A stretch of 58,740 bases of DNA, taken from the NCBI GenBank assembly GCA_030600585.1, contig JAUVLU010000014.1, forward strand, positions 1 to 58,740. The letters are read 5' to 3'. Below, piece by piece: positions 1 to 8,745 of the stretch. The translations under genes and the position numbers were made by a program. A model generated the notes under the pieces. The model saw only the letters and a list, made by a program, of their open reading frames with translations, did no database searches and had not been told where the DNA came from. The first letter of the stretch is position 1. Each line of letters begins with the position of its first letter. The stretch is from Candidatus Cloacimonadota bacterium. GTDB taxonomy: Bacteria; Cloacimonadota; Cloacimonadia; Cloacimonadales; TCS61.

Positions 1-2
1 GC

Positions 3-149
3 TTCAGCTACGAAGCCGGACTAATCACCAAAAAATTCGTTCAAAACTTCGCCATAGAAAAGATGAAAGAAGTGAGATCGTTTTGTGATGAATCACAAAG
101 CCAACTCTTGGCAGGCCAATGTATTACGTATATATTTTACAAAGCTTAG
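3..149 (+). pseudogene. 3' fragment of an unidentified coding frame
   Basis: An open frame enters from the left edge and runs to TAG at 147-149, about 48 codons. It includes the peptide YEAGLITKKFVQNF. Nearly the same peptide (YEAGQITKEFVQNY) ends in a stop at 5247-5249, so this looks like the tail of a repeated gene or an insertion-site duplication. The last 30 bases overlap the GIY-YIG gene. I do not recognise the family. It could equally be the genuine end of a gene that starts outside the window. Confidence 0.35.
8..50 (+). repeat. Imperfect 43-bp direct repeat, left copy
   Basis: About 38 of 43 bases match 5192-5234 in the same orientation, beginning CTACGAAGCCGGA in both. The two copies enclose a 5.2-kb accessory segment. 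They may be remnants of a duplicated gene end or of an integration target. Confidence 0.6.
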
Positions 150-358
150 CATTTTCAACTAAACATTATACCGGTTTTACAACCGACTTAAAGAAAAGAT
201 TTATCAAACATAACAACGGAGAAGTACCTCATACAAGTAAATACAAACCCTATAAAATTATAATTTATACAGCATTTGAATCTGAAGATAAAGCAAGATC
301 ATTTGAGAAGTATTTAAAATCTCATTCCGGACGTGCTTTTGCTCAAAAACATTTTTAA
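119..358 (+). CDS. GIY-YIG nuclease domain protein (79 aa)
   Basis: This is a stand-alone GIY-YIG endonuclease-superfamily domain of the small UPF0213/YhbQ-like type. The signature YYVYILQS is at residues 2-9 and YTGFTTDLKKRFIKHN spans the second tyrosine, the catalytic-type Arg and the following helix. The C-terminus (KARSFEKYLKSHSGR) carries the usual glutamate region. The length is normal for the family. In other bacteria such proteins are structure-specific nucleases or orphan mobile-element relatives; which applies here is unknown. The gene sits at the edge of a segment flanked by direct repeats, and its upstream leader (about 78-116) resembles the leader of the FKBP gene at 49859-49895, which suggests a dispersed repeat rather than a dedicated promoter. 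Confidence 0.85.
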   Translation: MYYVYILQSLAFSTKHYTGFTTDLKKRFIKHNNGEVPHTSKYKPYKIIIYTAFESEDKARSFEKYLKSHSGRAFAQKHF

Positions 359-473
359 GAAATAGAAGAAATAGTATCATGTATGATATTATTATCCTTG
401 ACGAATACGAACTTGAGACTTTTAGGATTCTCAGAGAAATAACTTTGTTATTTAGGATGGTGTAATAAATAAA

Positions 474-2387
474 ATGCATAGACTCAAATTTTATTCATTA
501 AACGATATGTCAATCGGGTATAATCTCAATAAACTTGTAGAAATTGTTAGTAATTTCGAAGATACAAAACAAGATTATACAATAAATGAAATCATAGAAT
601 TTTATAATATCACAATATTTATTGATAATAATCTATTCTTAACAAAATGGTCAGAGGAAGAAGTAACGTTAATTAAGGATTCAAACAAGCAATTTAAAAC
701 TATAGTCAATAAGTATTTTAGTTCTATTCCAGGTAGTGACTTAGGGCAAATATACGAAAATATTGATTGGAATTATAAAGACAATTTTTGGGAAATAATT
801 GAAAAGTTCAATACGTTTAAAGCATTTGAAGAAAGTGAGTTTATTGTATTTTTAAACCTGAGTTCTCCCAATTTAAGAAATATTCTGTGTAATAAGAAAA
901 CAGTCTCTCATTTTGATACTGCTGTTAAAGATTACATCATATCCATTCCTGTGCATATTGAAGTATTAATGGATGATTTTGAAGTTTATGATAATCAAAA
1001 CAAGTTAAATCTACCCAAATCATTAACAATCGAAGATAAAGAACTATTGATTATCAATTATATTAATAGTGCAAATCCAAATCTTAACTACTTGCGCTTA
1101 ATATCCAATATTCAAAATAATAAAGACAAGATCGTGATTTCAGATAAAGTTCGTTTATCCACATTGAAAAAAATAGAAGAGTTCGAGAATAAAATATTCG
1201 CTAACAGTAGTGGATTTAATACAAAACTTGTAGTAAAGTTCAAAGAGCAAGAAGAAGAAGTTCTTGATAAATCAAACTCTCATTCATTCGAATACTCATA
1301 TAGTACAAATTGGATTAAAGAAAATAATGATTACAATTCTCTTTTAAATAATTTCATTTATTTATTTGAATATGTAGATCTACAAATGAGGATTACTTTA
1401 ACCAATAATATCTCCGAAATGGGTACAATTGAGAGAATTGTTACCCCACGATCTCAAAATTCGTATAATCCAAGTATGTGGTATTTTCAAAAAAATAACA
1501 TGGCAAATCTACAAATGATTGGCTATTATGGTCAATTGAAGCAAATGAATATTTTTTTAGAGGATATCATAGAATGGTTTTTTCACGAGTATCTTTCGAC
1601 TGAATTTAATGTGAAAGATTATCGTATAAAAATTCCATCCCAGGAATCTAAATATTTCGAGAAATGTAGAGCTATTTTACCAGAGATGGAAAGTATTTTG
1701 AAACAATTCAACCTTTATGTCAATGACAGGAAAATAGATCACGAATTACTTCAGATATCTTCAGAACATTTACTACTTAATAATTGTAAGAGTTTAATTG
1801 AAAATAAATACATTTATGCAGAAAATAAAGATTTCCAGAGGATAACTCATTACTTATTTTCAGATCAGTGTATGTTGGCTTATGTTGATAGGATAACCGA
1901 CGGATATAAAAATTTTTATAAATTAATTCAAAATGAGTCCGTAAGTATTGATGATTATGCTGAATATCAAAAACCTGACTTAAACTGGTTGTTAGAAAAT
2001 AATTTTATTGAAATCATTGAAAATAAAATAGAATTTTCTAACGTGATTCAGATCGAAATCTTAGAAGATTTATATTATAATGAGGTAATAAGTTACCTAC
2101 GATATCCTCCAGAAATGCGAGCAGAAATTTATAAATTCATTATAAAAGGCTTATTAAAATCTGAATCATCTTTATTTTCAACACCCGAACAAGATTATTT
2201 CAATTATCATTTAAATAAATCGACTTTTAATGATTCATTAGATCTGCGTAATAAATATAGTCACGGTACTCAACCAAATTATAAAGATGATGAAGCTATC
2301 CATAAGAATAATTATATGATCATATTAAAATTATTTATTTTGATTATATTAAAAATTAATGATGAGTTCTGCCTTGGAGATGAGTAA
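474..2387 (+). CDS. Large hypothetical protein with C-terminal HEPN-like RX4H motif (637 aa)
   Basis: I do not recognise the family by name. The protein is soluble-looking and acidic, rich in Asn, Ile and Glu, with no signal peptide or membrane segment. Near the C-terminus, DLRNKYSHGTQ gives an Arg-X4-His arrangement followed by a long hydrophobic helix. That is the layout of HEPN-type RNase domains in many abortive-infection and toxin proteins and of related C-terminal domains in large bacterial unknowns. HEPN membership and an RNase role are inference only. Base composition is more AT-rich than the housekeeping genes, and the neighbours are accessory genes, which fits acquired DNA. The start is the first ATG after an in-frame stop; GGATGG about 13 bases upstream is only a weak ribosome site. 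Confidence 0.7.
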   Translation: MHRLKFYSLNDMSIGYNLNKLVEIVSNFEDTKQDYTINEIIEFYNITIFIDNNLFLTKWSEEEVTLIKDSNKQFKTIVNKYFSSIPGSDLGQIYENIDWNYKDNFWEIIEKFNTFKAFEESEFIVFLNLSSPNLRNILCNKKTVSHFDTAVKDYIISIPVHIEVLMDDFEVYDNQNKLNLPKSLTIEDKELLIINYINSANPNLNYLRLISNIQNNKDKIVISDKVRLSTLKKIEEFENKIFANSSGFNTKLVVKFKEQEEEVLDKSNSHSFEYSYSTNWIKENNDYNSLLNNFIYLFEYVDLQMRITLTNNISEMGTIERIVTPRSQNSYNPSMWYFQKNNMANLQMIGYYGQLKQMNIFLEDIIEWFFHEYLSTEFNVKDYRIKIPSQESKYFEKCRAILPEMESILKQFNLYVNDRKIDHELLQISSEHLLLNNCKSLIENKYIYAENKDFQRITHYLFSDQCMLAYVDRITDGYKNFYKLIQNESVSIDDYAEYQKPDLNWLLENNFIEIIENKIEFSNVIQIEILEDLYYNEVISYLRYPPEMRAEIYKFIIKGLLKSESSLFSTPEQDYFNYHLNKSTFNDSLDLRNKYSHGTQPNYKDDEAIHKNNYMIILKLFILIILKINDEFCLGDE

Positions 2388-2511
2388 TTGAATTTTCTAT
2401 CGTTTTTTCACCATTTTTTCACAGTGCAGACTTGGGTGTCACTTTTTAATTTGTATTATTATTTGCTACGAAGTAAGTCTGATTGTGTTTTATCTTAAAT
2501 TAACAAGTTAT

Positions 2512-4485
2512 TTAAATATCAAATGAAATCTGAATAAAATATGCTAAATCGAAAGACGCTCCAATCGGATGATAAATGTAATTTTCATCGAATAAATTTT
2601 GCACAATCAAACTTCCGGTTATTTTTTTATTCAAGAACTTTTTTTGTATTTTAATGTTTGTAGTTTTAATTGCTTTTAATGATGCTGTGTAAAATATTTC
2701 CTGTGAAGAAATATTATATGATTCACCCTCAATCTGATTGTAATTGCTCCATTTTGTTTTTGAGAAATAATTGAATATAATTCCGATTTCAATATCATTA
2801 AAAAGAGAAAGATTACATTGATATGAAAATTTATTCTGAGGAATTTTCTCCCAGTTTGAAATGAAAAGATCATCACCTTTTACAGATTTTTGATATGAGA
2901 AGAAAAAAATGTGATTAAAGTTTTGATTAATATTTTGCTTTAATCTCAAACTGATTTCAATTATCTTTCCATTAATACCTGAAATTATTTCTGTTGGGGA
3001 ATCAAAGGAAAATGTCTCATTATTAAATGTGTATGATTGCTTTTCAAGATTTAAATTTTGAAAAGATCTGAATTTTCCATTTAAAGTTATATCAAAATAT
3101 TTATTATAATTACTCTTGAAAATCAAATCGTAAGTCAATTTGGATTCACTTTGTATAGGATCTTCGAAAATGTAATCAAAGCCATTAACTTCCAACAAAT
3201 TGTATCCATTTTTTGACCAATATAATAGATTTGGATTTTCTTCCGGTAAATTACTTATGTAGGAAATCGAAGAAAGGATTTTATTATGATTATCAATTGT
3301 AAATATTTGGGACAATGAGGTTTTGGGAACATACTTTTTTTTATTTGTGACAATTTTTAAGCTTGCATCAATTTCAAATTTATCGTTAATAAAATATCTC
3401 GAATTGCAATAGAATTTAAATAAGAAAAAATGATCTTTATGAAGTTGATAATCTGTGTTAAGTTTATCATACTCCGCAATAACACCAATTCTATCAATTA
3501 TATTTTGTTGTTCCAATTCAAGAGTTGATGTTACAATGTGCAAATTCCAATCAAAATCGAAATTGTAAATATTTGGATATTTCTTTAATTGATTAAATGA
3601 ATATTGAATAGAGGATTTTATTTTTCGCTTTGAGCTAATTATTTTTTCATTTTTGTATCCAATATTAGAAAATGTACTATAAGTTGGAATCTCTCTTCCC
3701 AAACTTTCAAGAAAAAATGGATATTTATCAGAATAAGAAAAATTCGCATTTAATTCATGTTGGATAGTTTCTGCTCTTTTTATTATCGTCAATGATGGAG
3801 AAATTCTTTTTATCCCTGCCCAAGTTTCACCATCAGTAATTGAATATTCATTTCTTTTTCTGAGTTTCGAATCAGAAAAGCAATGAGAATGCCCGATAAA
3901 TGAAGTTATAATTTGAAAGTCATTTACATTGAATTTATTTCGAATGGACAAAATTGGACCTGTTTTATCAACATTTGGAGAAGAATGGTTTTCGACAGTA
4001 TTGTATGGACCACCATCACCTGTCTCGCTGCCGATAACAGCATAACCTGAATATTTATTTTTACTTTCTACACTTCTATCAGTATGAAAATGAATCATAC
4101 CACTTTCCACAAATTCCGAATTACATAATCCCGGAACATTAAATATTTCTACATACAAAATATCAAAAAGTGTTATTGGGAGCATATTCAAATTGTTTAC
4201 ATCAAATAGATTCCTGTAATATCGAACATCATCGATCTTGATTATCCAATTTTGATTTTGATACGAAGATAATCCGTTTATACTTGCTTTCCAGGTAAAT
4301 CCTTCATGAGATATAACTCTGCTATCATCGATTAAAAGTAAGACTTCTGAAATTCTGACAATCCCGGAATTTTCTATATCATTCTTTGTAATAATCTGAG
4401 AAAAAACGATATCCGAATTAATAAATCCGGAAATTGAAACCATCCAATAAGAAAAGAGGAATAAAAAAAAGTGCTTGATGATCAT
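2512..4485 (-). CDS. TonB-dependent receptor-like outer membrane protein (657 aa)
   Basis: The N-terminus is hydrophobic and signal-peptide-like. A plug-type region follows (about residues 30-135, with ITKNDIENSGIVRISEVLLLIDDSRV and an IDDVRYYRN turn), then a long stretch of alternating polar and aromatic strands. It ends with LFDENYIYHPIGASFDLAYFIQISFDI, a typical receptor ending in which the last strand finishes on an aromatic/Ile pattern. At 657 residues it is at the short end for TonB-dependent receptors. I see no carboxypeptidase-like N-terminal extension and no clear TonB box. The substrate cannot be told from sequence. It overlaps the upstream gene by 4 bases (ATGA), so the two are translationally coupled. 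Confidence 0.7.
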   Translation of the reverse strand: MIIKHFFLFLFSYWMVSISGFINSDIVFSQIITKNDIENSGIVRISEVLLLIDDSRVISHEGFTWKASINGLSSYQNQNWIIKIDDVRYYRNLFDVNNLNMLPITLFDILYVEIFNVPGLCNSEFVESGMIHFHTDRSVESKNKYSGYAVIGSETGDGGPYNTVENHSSPNVDKTGPILSIRNKFNVNDFQIITSFIGHSHCFSDSKLRKRNEYSITDGETWAGIKRISPSLTIIKRAETIQHELNANFSYSDKYPFFLESLGREIPTYSTFSNIGYKNEKIISSKRKIKSSIQYSFNQLKKYPNIYNFDFDWNLHIVTSTLELEQQNIIDRIGVIAEYDKLNTDYQLHKDHFFLFKFYCNSRYFINDKFEIDASLKIVTNKKKYVPKTSLSQIFTIDNHNKILSSISYISNLPEENPNLLYWSKNGYNLLEVNGFDYIFEDPIQSESKLTYDLIFKSNYNKYFDITLNGKFRSFQNLNLEKQSYTFNNETFSFDSPTEIISGINGKIIEISLRLKQNINQNFNHIFFFSYQKSVKGDDLFISNWEKIPQNKFSYQCNLSLFNDIEIGIIFNYFSKTKWSNYNQIEGESYNISSQEIFYTASLKAIKTTNIKIQKKFLNKKITGSLIVQNLFDENYIYHPIGASFDLAYFIQISFDI

Positions 4486-5075
4486 TGAAGAAACCTTTTG
4501 ATGAAAGCGGGAGTATTAATTGAATAGCTAATTCCAATAAAATAAAATGAGTGATTAATTTTATGAAAAGTGTACATTGTTGAATATTTTATTCCAGCGA
4601 TAAATTTATAATTTCCAAGAAAATTGTATTTTACTTGAGAATTAATATTTAATGAAATTTCACTTTCTGAAGAAATTTCTGAAGTGTAAATTATTTTCAT
4701 TATATGATTAACAAAAGAAACAGAATTATACAACTCCACTTTTTTGAATATCGGAATACTTTTACCCCAACCGAGAGAGATTGAAATATCTTCCAAATCT
4801 TTAGCTTTATTCTCTTTTGCTTTGTATTCTGTATATTGAAATCCGAGTTCAAAAGAACCATAATAGTATGGAACTATTGCAAATGAATTAATCGAAATAC
4901 CTTTATCCCAATATTCATGATATCTGTTTTCGGTAATTTCAGAACCAGCTTCAAATCCAAATTCTATTGTTGAAAATACTTCATTCGTTTTTGCAAAAAG
5001 TAAAACTGAACAGAAACTGAAAATATAAAAAAGTATAAAAGTCTTATTCAAAATCATCCTCACTTCAATAATCAT
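4482..5075 (-). CDS. Small outer-membrane beta-barrel-like protein (197 aa)
   Basis: The frame stays open to 5126, but the ATG at 5075 lies 12 bases after AAAGGAG and gives a protein that begins just before a signal peptide (MILNKTFILFYIFSFCSVLLFA). The mature part alternates hydrophobic and polar residues, with many Tyr, Phe and Ser as in 8- to 10-strand barrels, and ends in an aromatic-rich segment. No family was recognised. Its stop overlaps the start of the TonB-receptor-like gene (ATGA), so the two products are probably made together and may function as a pair, for example as an accessory barrel and its receptor; that is inference. An internal ATG at 5057 is a possible alternative start. 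Confidence 0.6.
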   Translation of the reverse strand: MIIEVRMILNKTFILFYIFSFCSVLLFAKTNEVFSTIEFGFEAGSEITENRYHEYWDKGISINSFAIVPYYYGSFELGFQYTEYKAKENKAKDLEDISISLGWGKSIPIFKKVELYNSVSFVNHIMKIIYTSEISSESEISLNINSQVKYNFLGNYKFIAGIKYSTMYTFHKINHSFYFIGISYSINTPAFIKRFLQ

Positions 5076-5191
5076 ACATTTTCTTTGCTCCTTTCTAAAT
5101 TTGTACAAATCACTTATAAAACACAAAAATATATTCTTAAAAACTAGAAGAGGAAAAATATGTCAAATCTTTTTAATGCTTAGTAATTCAA

Positions 5192-5249
5192 CTACGAAGC
5201 CGGACAAATCACCAAAGAGTTCGTTCAAAATTACACTCTGGAGGGCTAA
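5192..5249 (+). repeat. Imperfect direct repeat, right copy, with short coding tail
   Basis: This matches 8-50 over about 43 bases. The frame reads NYEAGQITKEFVQNYTLEG and then stops at 5247-5249. It marks the right edge of the 5.2-kb segment that carries the GIY-YIG, HEPN-like and outer-membrane genes. Confidence 0.55.
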
Positions 5250-5271
5250 TTTATAATTGAATTTGTTTTAT

Positions 5272-6192
5272 TTACAAATAATCTCTAAGCAAAGTTAAGC
5301 AATCACAATCTTGTATTATAAATTCATTAATGGGTTTTTTATCAACATAGGATTTTAATTTCCATTTAGTTTTTTCTATTTCATTCTTTGTTAAACCATA
5401 AGCTGTTCCAAATATCTGTTGATTATTGTTTAAATTCTCAGTTAAATTTAAAACATCTAAATTTTCATCTGCATAACCAAAACCTAAGAAAAAAATCCGT
5501 TGAGCACTTTGTAAACTTTGATCAATTAATTCCCTATTTTCTATATCTCTCTGATCATAAAGAACACTAATATTATTTAAGTAATCTATTTTTTTCACTA
5601 TACCCAAACCAGTCTTATATCTAATACCATCTACTTTTTCCCAATCTAAAGGTACTATTTTCCCGTAAACATGCATAATATTTAGTCTTAACATTTCATT
5701 TTTAAATTCACTCACATTAATTGAAGTAAATGTATTGCATAGTGCCTTATAAAGACTATTTTCAACTAATCTATCATAATTAAATGTTATAATTTTTAAC
5801 TTATTGTCAGCTATTTTATAATAACTGCTATCTTTGAATTTTTTTGTAATTCTGTCATACAAATAGCTTATCCAATTCTGTTTACCATAAATATCAGAAG
5901 GTTCTTTACTCTCAAGTTCAGCATTGAGTATTTGATTAATAATTGCATATTTGCCAATTGATTCAAATTGTTTATTTCTCGATAGAAAAAGATCTATTGA
6001 GAGATTTAATGAATTTGAAAATTTAATCTTGAAGTTTTCAATCTCATAATAAGGTATTAATCTATTATCTTTTAGTACGATCTTATCAATTTTATCATGG
6101 CAAATTCTTTCACGTAATTCAATACTTGTTGGATAGCCAAATGGTACACTAGCACCAGCGCCTAGAATGAAAACAGTTTTTTGTTTTATCAT
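5272..6192 (-). CDS. SIR2-like NAD-binding domain protein (306 aa)
   Basis: The N-terminus FILGAGASVPFGYPT (residues 8-22) is the glycine-rich NAD-binding loop of SIR2-like proteins. Further hallmarks are TFNYDRLVENSL (mid-protein), MHVYGKI, and IFFLGFGYADENL near the C-terminus, where true sirtuins bind the ribose. The 306-aa length suits the stand-alone SIR2_2-type proteins. In defence systems such as Thoeris ThsA, related domains degrade NAD+ during phage infection; others are of unknown role. I see no fused sensor domain here, so any partner would have to be a neighbouring gene. The start is supported by AGGAG seven bases upstream. AT-rich composition and accessory neighbours fit a mobile origin. 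Confidence 0.8.
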   Translation of the reverse strand: MIKQKTVFILGAGASVPFGYPTSIELRERICHDKIDKIVLKDNRLIPYYEIENFKIKFSNSLNLSIDLFLSRNKQFESIGKYAIINQILNAELESKEPSDIYGKQNWISYLYDRITKKFKDSSYYKIADNKLKIITFNYDRLVENSLYKALCNTFTSINVSEFKNEMLRLNIMHVYGKIVPLDWEKVDGIRYKTGLGIVKKIDYLNNISVLYDQRDIENRELIDQSLQSAQRIFFLGFGYADENLDVLNLTENLNNNQQIFGTAYGLTKNEIEKTKWKLKSYVDKKPINEFIIQDCDCLTLLRDYL

Positions 6193-6250
6193 TAATTCTC
6201 CTATATGAATTTGAAAATCAAAGAGTGATATTTAACATTATCTTTTCTAG

Positions 6251-6282
6251 AAACAAAACCCCTGTGTTATCCGGGGTTTCTT
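6251..6282 (-). terminator. Rho-independent terminator after the three-gene operon
   Basis: Read on the minus strand, GAAACCCC pairs with GGGGTTTT around a 10-base loop and is followed by a T-rich tail. It starts just past the TAA at 6286. Confidence 0.7.
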
Positions 6283-6285
6283 TCA

Positions 6286-6480
6286 TTAAGCGTTGTCGGG
6301 TTTAACTGGTGTAACTGGCAATATTCGTTTTTCATCATACCATACCGAAATAATAAGATTACCTTCTTTACTCAGAGTTTGTTTAACAAAATGTATTTTC
6401 CCATTATGAGATATCAACCAAATATTTATGTTATTTTCTGTAGTCGCGGGACTTTGGTTTTTAAAAATTTTTACTTTCAT
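6286..6480 (-). CDS. Small hypothetical protein (64 aa)
   Basis: This is a short soluble protein of unknown family. It is basic at the N-terminus (MKVKIFKN), has a central strand-rich part (IWLISHNGKIHFV) and ends in a proline-rich tail (LPVTPVKPDNA). A strong ribosome site, AGGAGG, lies 6 bases before the ATG. It is the last of three closely spaced minus-strand genes and is followed directly by an intrinsic terminator, which supports it as a real gene. No function is assigned. Confidence 0.6.
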   Translation of the reverse strand: MKVKIFKNQSPATTENNINIWLISHNGKIHFVKQTLSKEGNLIISVWYDEKRILPVTPVKPDNA

Positions 6481-6491
6481 TTCATCTCCTC

Positions 6492-6773
6492 CTATTTTAT
6501 TATTTCAAAGGTTAATAAATTAATAGTATCATCTACATATACCTCAATATCTTTATAATCAATAATATGTTCACGAATTTCTATATTAAAAAAATCATTG
6601 AGGTTGGCTCTGAATCTCTCTTTGATAATACAACCATTATCAAAGTGAAATTTTACAGTTTGTATTTTTTTTAGATTATATCCACGTTCTTTCGCTTGGA
6701 ATTCCGAATGAAACAATGGGCTGATATCAATATAATCATGCAGTTGCCTTTTTGTGACAATTACAAAACTCAT
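6492..6773 (-). CDS. Hypothetical protein (93 aa)
   Basis: The family is unknown. The protein has no signal or membrane segment and mixes short strands and helices. Its ATG overlaps the stop of the 143-aa gene (ATGA), and AAAGGAG lies 7 bases upstream. The 11-base gap to the next gene means all three genes form one operon. The family content resembles phage or plasmid cargo of unknown role. Confidence 0.6.
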   Translation of the reverse strand: MSFVIVTKRQLHDYIDISPLFHSEFQAKERGYNLKKIQTVKFHFDNGCIIKERFRANLNDFFNIEIREHIIDYKDIEVYVDDTINLLTFEIIK

Positions 6774-7201
6774 TTGCTCTCCTTTGCTAAGAAACTAATA
6801 TAATCTTCAACACATGTTTTAATATGATGGTCTAAACAGAAACGGTTAGCCCAATCACATAAGAAAAATATCTGAGATGCTGTAAGAACAACTAGCTTGT
6901 TATTTAATTCCTCATAATCAATTTTAATTTCTTCATTGAATTGTTCTTCAAATTTCTGTATTTCCATGCAAAATAAATCTATATCTGAAGCTAAAGAAGG
7001 TACAAATGTTCTACGGTTAATAAACTTCATAAGAAATTTTAATTCATTTACAGAAAACATTTTTCGTAACTCAAACAATGTAAATATTTGTAAATCATTC
7101 CAACTTTCAACTGCTCTTTGAGCACCTCTGTTACGGTTTCCATAAGTTTCAGCAAGTCTTTCTGCAAGCTGATCTGATATTTTAAATGCTATCGGTTTCA
7201 T
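6770..7201 (-). CDS. Hypothetical protein, first gene of a three-gene operon (143 aa)
   Basis: This is mostly helical. The N-terminus KPIAFKISDQLAERLAETYGNRNRGAQRAVESW resembles short DNA-binding proteins of the ribbon-helix-helix type (one strand, then two helices), but that is only a guess. The rest (LRKMFSVNELKFLMKFINRR; LTASQIFFLCDWANRF) looks like a helical bundle. AAAGGAG precedes the ATG by 5 bases. It is transcribed away from selD. If the N-terminus does bind DNA, it could autoregulate the operon from the 274-base spacer upstream. Confidence 0.6.
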   Translation of the reverse strand: MKPIAFKISDQLAERLAETYGNRNRGAQRAVESWNDLQIFTLFELRKMFSVNELKFLMKFINRRTFVPSLASDIDLFCMEIQKFEEQFNEEIKIDYEELNNKLVVLTASQIFFLCDWANRFCLDHHIKTCVEDYISFLAKESK

Positions 7202-7475
7202 TTTTACTCCTTTTCTTTACATTCTTTCATGATTATAAGATTCACATTCCAGATTGAAAGAACTTTTATTTATAAATCTAAACAAAACCAAAATTATTAT
7301 TTACGATTATACCGTCAAGAATATTTTCAAGAACTTTTTCAAGAAAACAGAATAGTAATAATATTTCAACTTTCCAATCAATTTTAACATTCAATTTTCT
7401 AACAAACAATCTATTGGAATTCATCTTGACATAATTTCCATATCTAATCATTTGAACATAATTATCGGAGAATAG

Positions 7476-8528
7476 ATGAATAAAAAAGAAGATATAATTA
7501 AATTAACAAAATATGTTAAGGCGGCTGGCTGAGCTGGTAAAGTAAGTCCGGCGGACTTAGGTATAATATTAAACGGGTTAAATTTTCCAACTTCAGATAG
7601 AACTTTAGTCGATAGATCCGATAATGATGATTCGGGTGTTTACAAGATCACGGATGATATTGCCATAGTGCAAACTGTTGATTTTATTACACCTGTAGTT
7701 GATGATCCATACATTTACGGACAGATAGCAGCAGCCAATAGTCTGAGTGATATTTATGCAATGGGAGCAAAAGTTGAAACAGCACTTAATCTTGTTGCTT
7801 ATGATAATTGTCATATTACAAAAGAAATCCTGCGAGAGATAATTCGCGGTGGAATAGATAAAGTTAAAGAAGCAGGCGGTGTTGTTCTCGGCGGACATAC
7901 TATCGAAGATATCGAGATGAAATATGGGCTTTCCGTTACGGGTACGATCCATCCTGATAAAATATTAAGGAATAATACAATAAGATCCGGTGATAAAATA
8001 ATCCTGACTAAACCTTTGGGAATGGGAGTTATTACAACTTCCATCAAAGCAGATGAAGCTCCGATAAGCGCTATAGATAAAGCTGTTTTTCATATGAGTT
8101 ACTTGAATAAAACAGCTTCGGAATCAGCAATCGAGATTGGTGTAAATGCCATTACCGATGTAACAGGATTCGGTCTTCTCGGGCATCTTTATGAAATGAT
8201 AAATAAATATACATCTGTGGAACTTGATTTCAATGCTGTTCCATTTATTGAAGAGGCTTTTGAGTTAGCTGAAATGGGACTATTCCCCGGTGGTTCTTAC
8301 CGGAATGAGCAATATTATAAACCACACATTGAACTTCAAAACAAATCTATTGCCGAACATAAATTGATGCTGATGTATGATGCTCAAACCTCCGGCGGTC
8401 TTCTTATTTCTGTTCCAAAAGGAAAAGCAAATTTACTCTTGGATAAATTAAGATCAGCCGGAATTGAATGGGCTGCTATTATCGGTGAAGTTACTGATTC
8501 AGCGAAAAATAATATAGTCATAGGTTAG
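7476..8528 (+). CDS. selD: Selenide, water dikinase, selenocysteine-containing form (350 aa)
   Basis: SelD makes selenophosphate from selenide and ATP, the selenium donor for selenocysteine tRNA and selenouridine. The frame from ATG 7476 reads MNKKEDIIKLTKYVKAAG, then TGA at 7530-7532, then AGKVSPADLG, with no break until TAG at 8528. The TGA falls where SelD proteins carry their catalytic Cys or Sec (GxGU/C followed by the conserved Lys). Downstream, QTVDFITPVVDDPYIYGQIAAANSLSDIYAMGA and the Asp/Gly-rich TDVTGFGLLGHL match the family. Full length is about 350 aa as usual. GGAG lies 7 bases before the ATG. A caller that treats TGA as stop would wrongly start at 7668 and lose the active site. 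Confidence 0.93.
7533..7565 (+). promoter_or_regulatory. Bacterial SECIS-like hairpin after the selD UGA
   Basis: TAAGTCC (7543-7549) pairs perfectly with GGACTTA (7553-7559) around a GGC loop. The loop starts 18 bases after the UGA, within the spacing that SelB-bound bacterial SECIS elements use. The hairpin lies inside the coding region, as bacterial SECIS elements do. Confidence 0.75.
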
Positions 8529-8589
8529 AACTTTTTTATGCAGAATTCATAAGAAAAAATACCATAATAGTTCTACATAATACCTTTTA

Positions 8590-8727
8590 GTCATTGTTCC
8601 GATTCATCTGGAAAGCAATCTAAGTTTATAAACAATTATTATAAAAGAGATTGCTTCCGTCTACGCTAAAGCTACGACGAGACAAGTCATTTGTAACAGC
8701 ATCCGGCAACTGCCGGACGCAAAGACA
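8590..8727 (+). repeat. Dispersed palindromic repeat (family with AGCAATCT / AGATTGCT arms), copy A
   Basis: AGCAATCT (8614-8621) and AGATTGCT (8648-8655) form a hairpin in an AT-rich centre. An extra hairpin, CCGGCA-ACTGCCGG, lies before the closing GCAAAGACA (8719-8727). The same skeleton occurs at 17812-17926. Copy A is the more degraded of the two. Confidence 0.65.
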
Positions 8728-8745
8728 TCGATATTTTTTTTTAAC

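Noticed and set aside
7605-8047. Minus-strand frames across selD
   Set aside because: selD is unambiguous on the plus strand; these are shadows.
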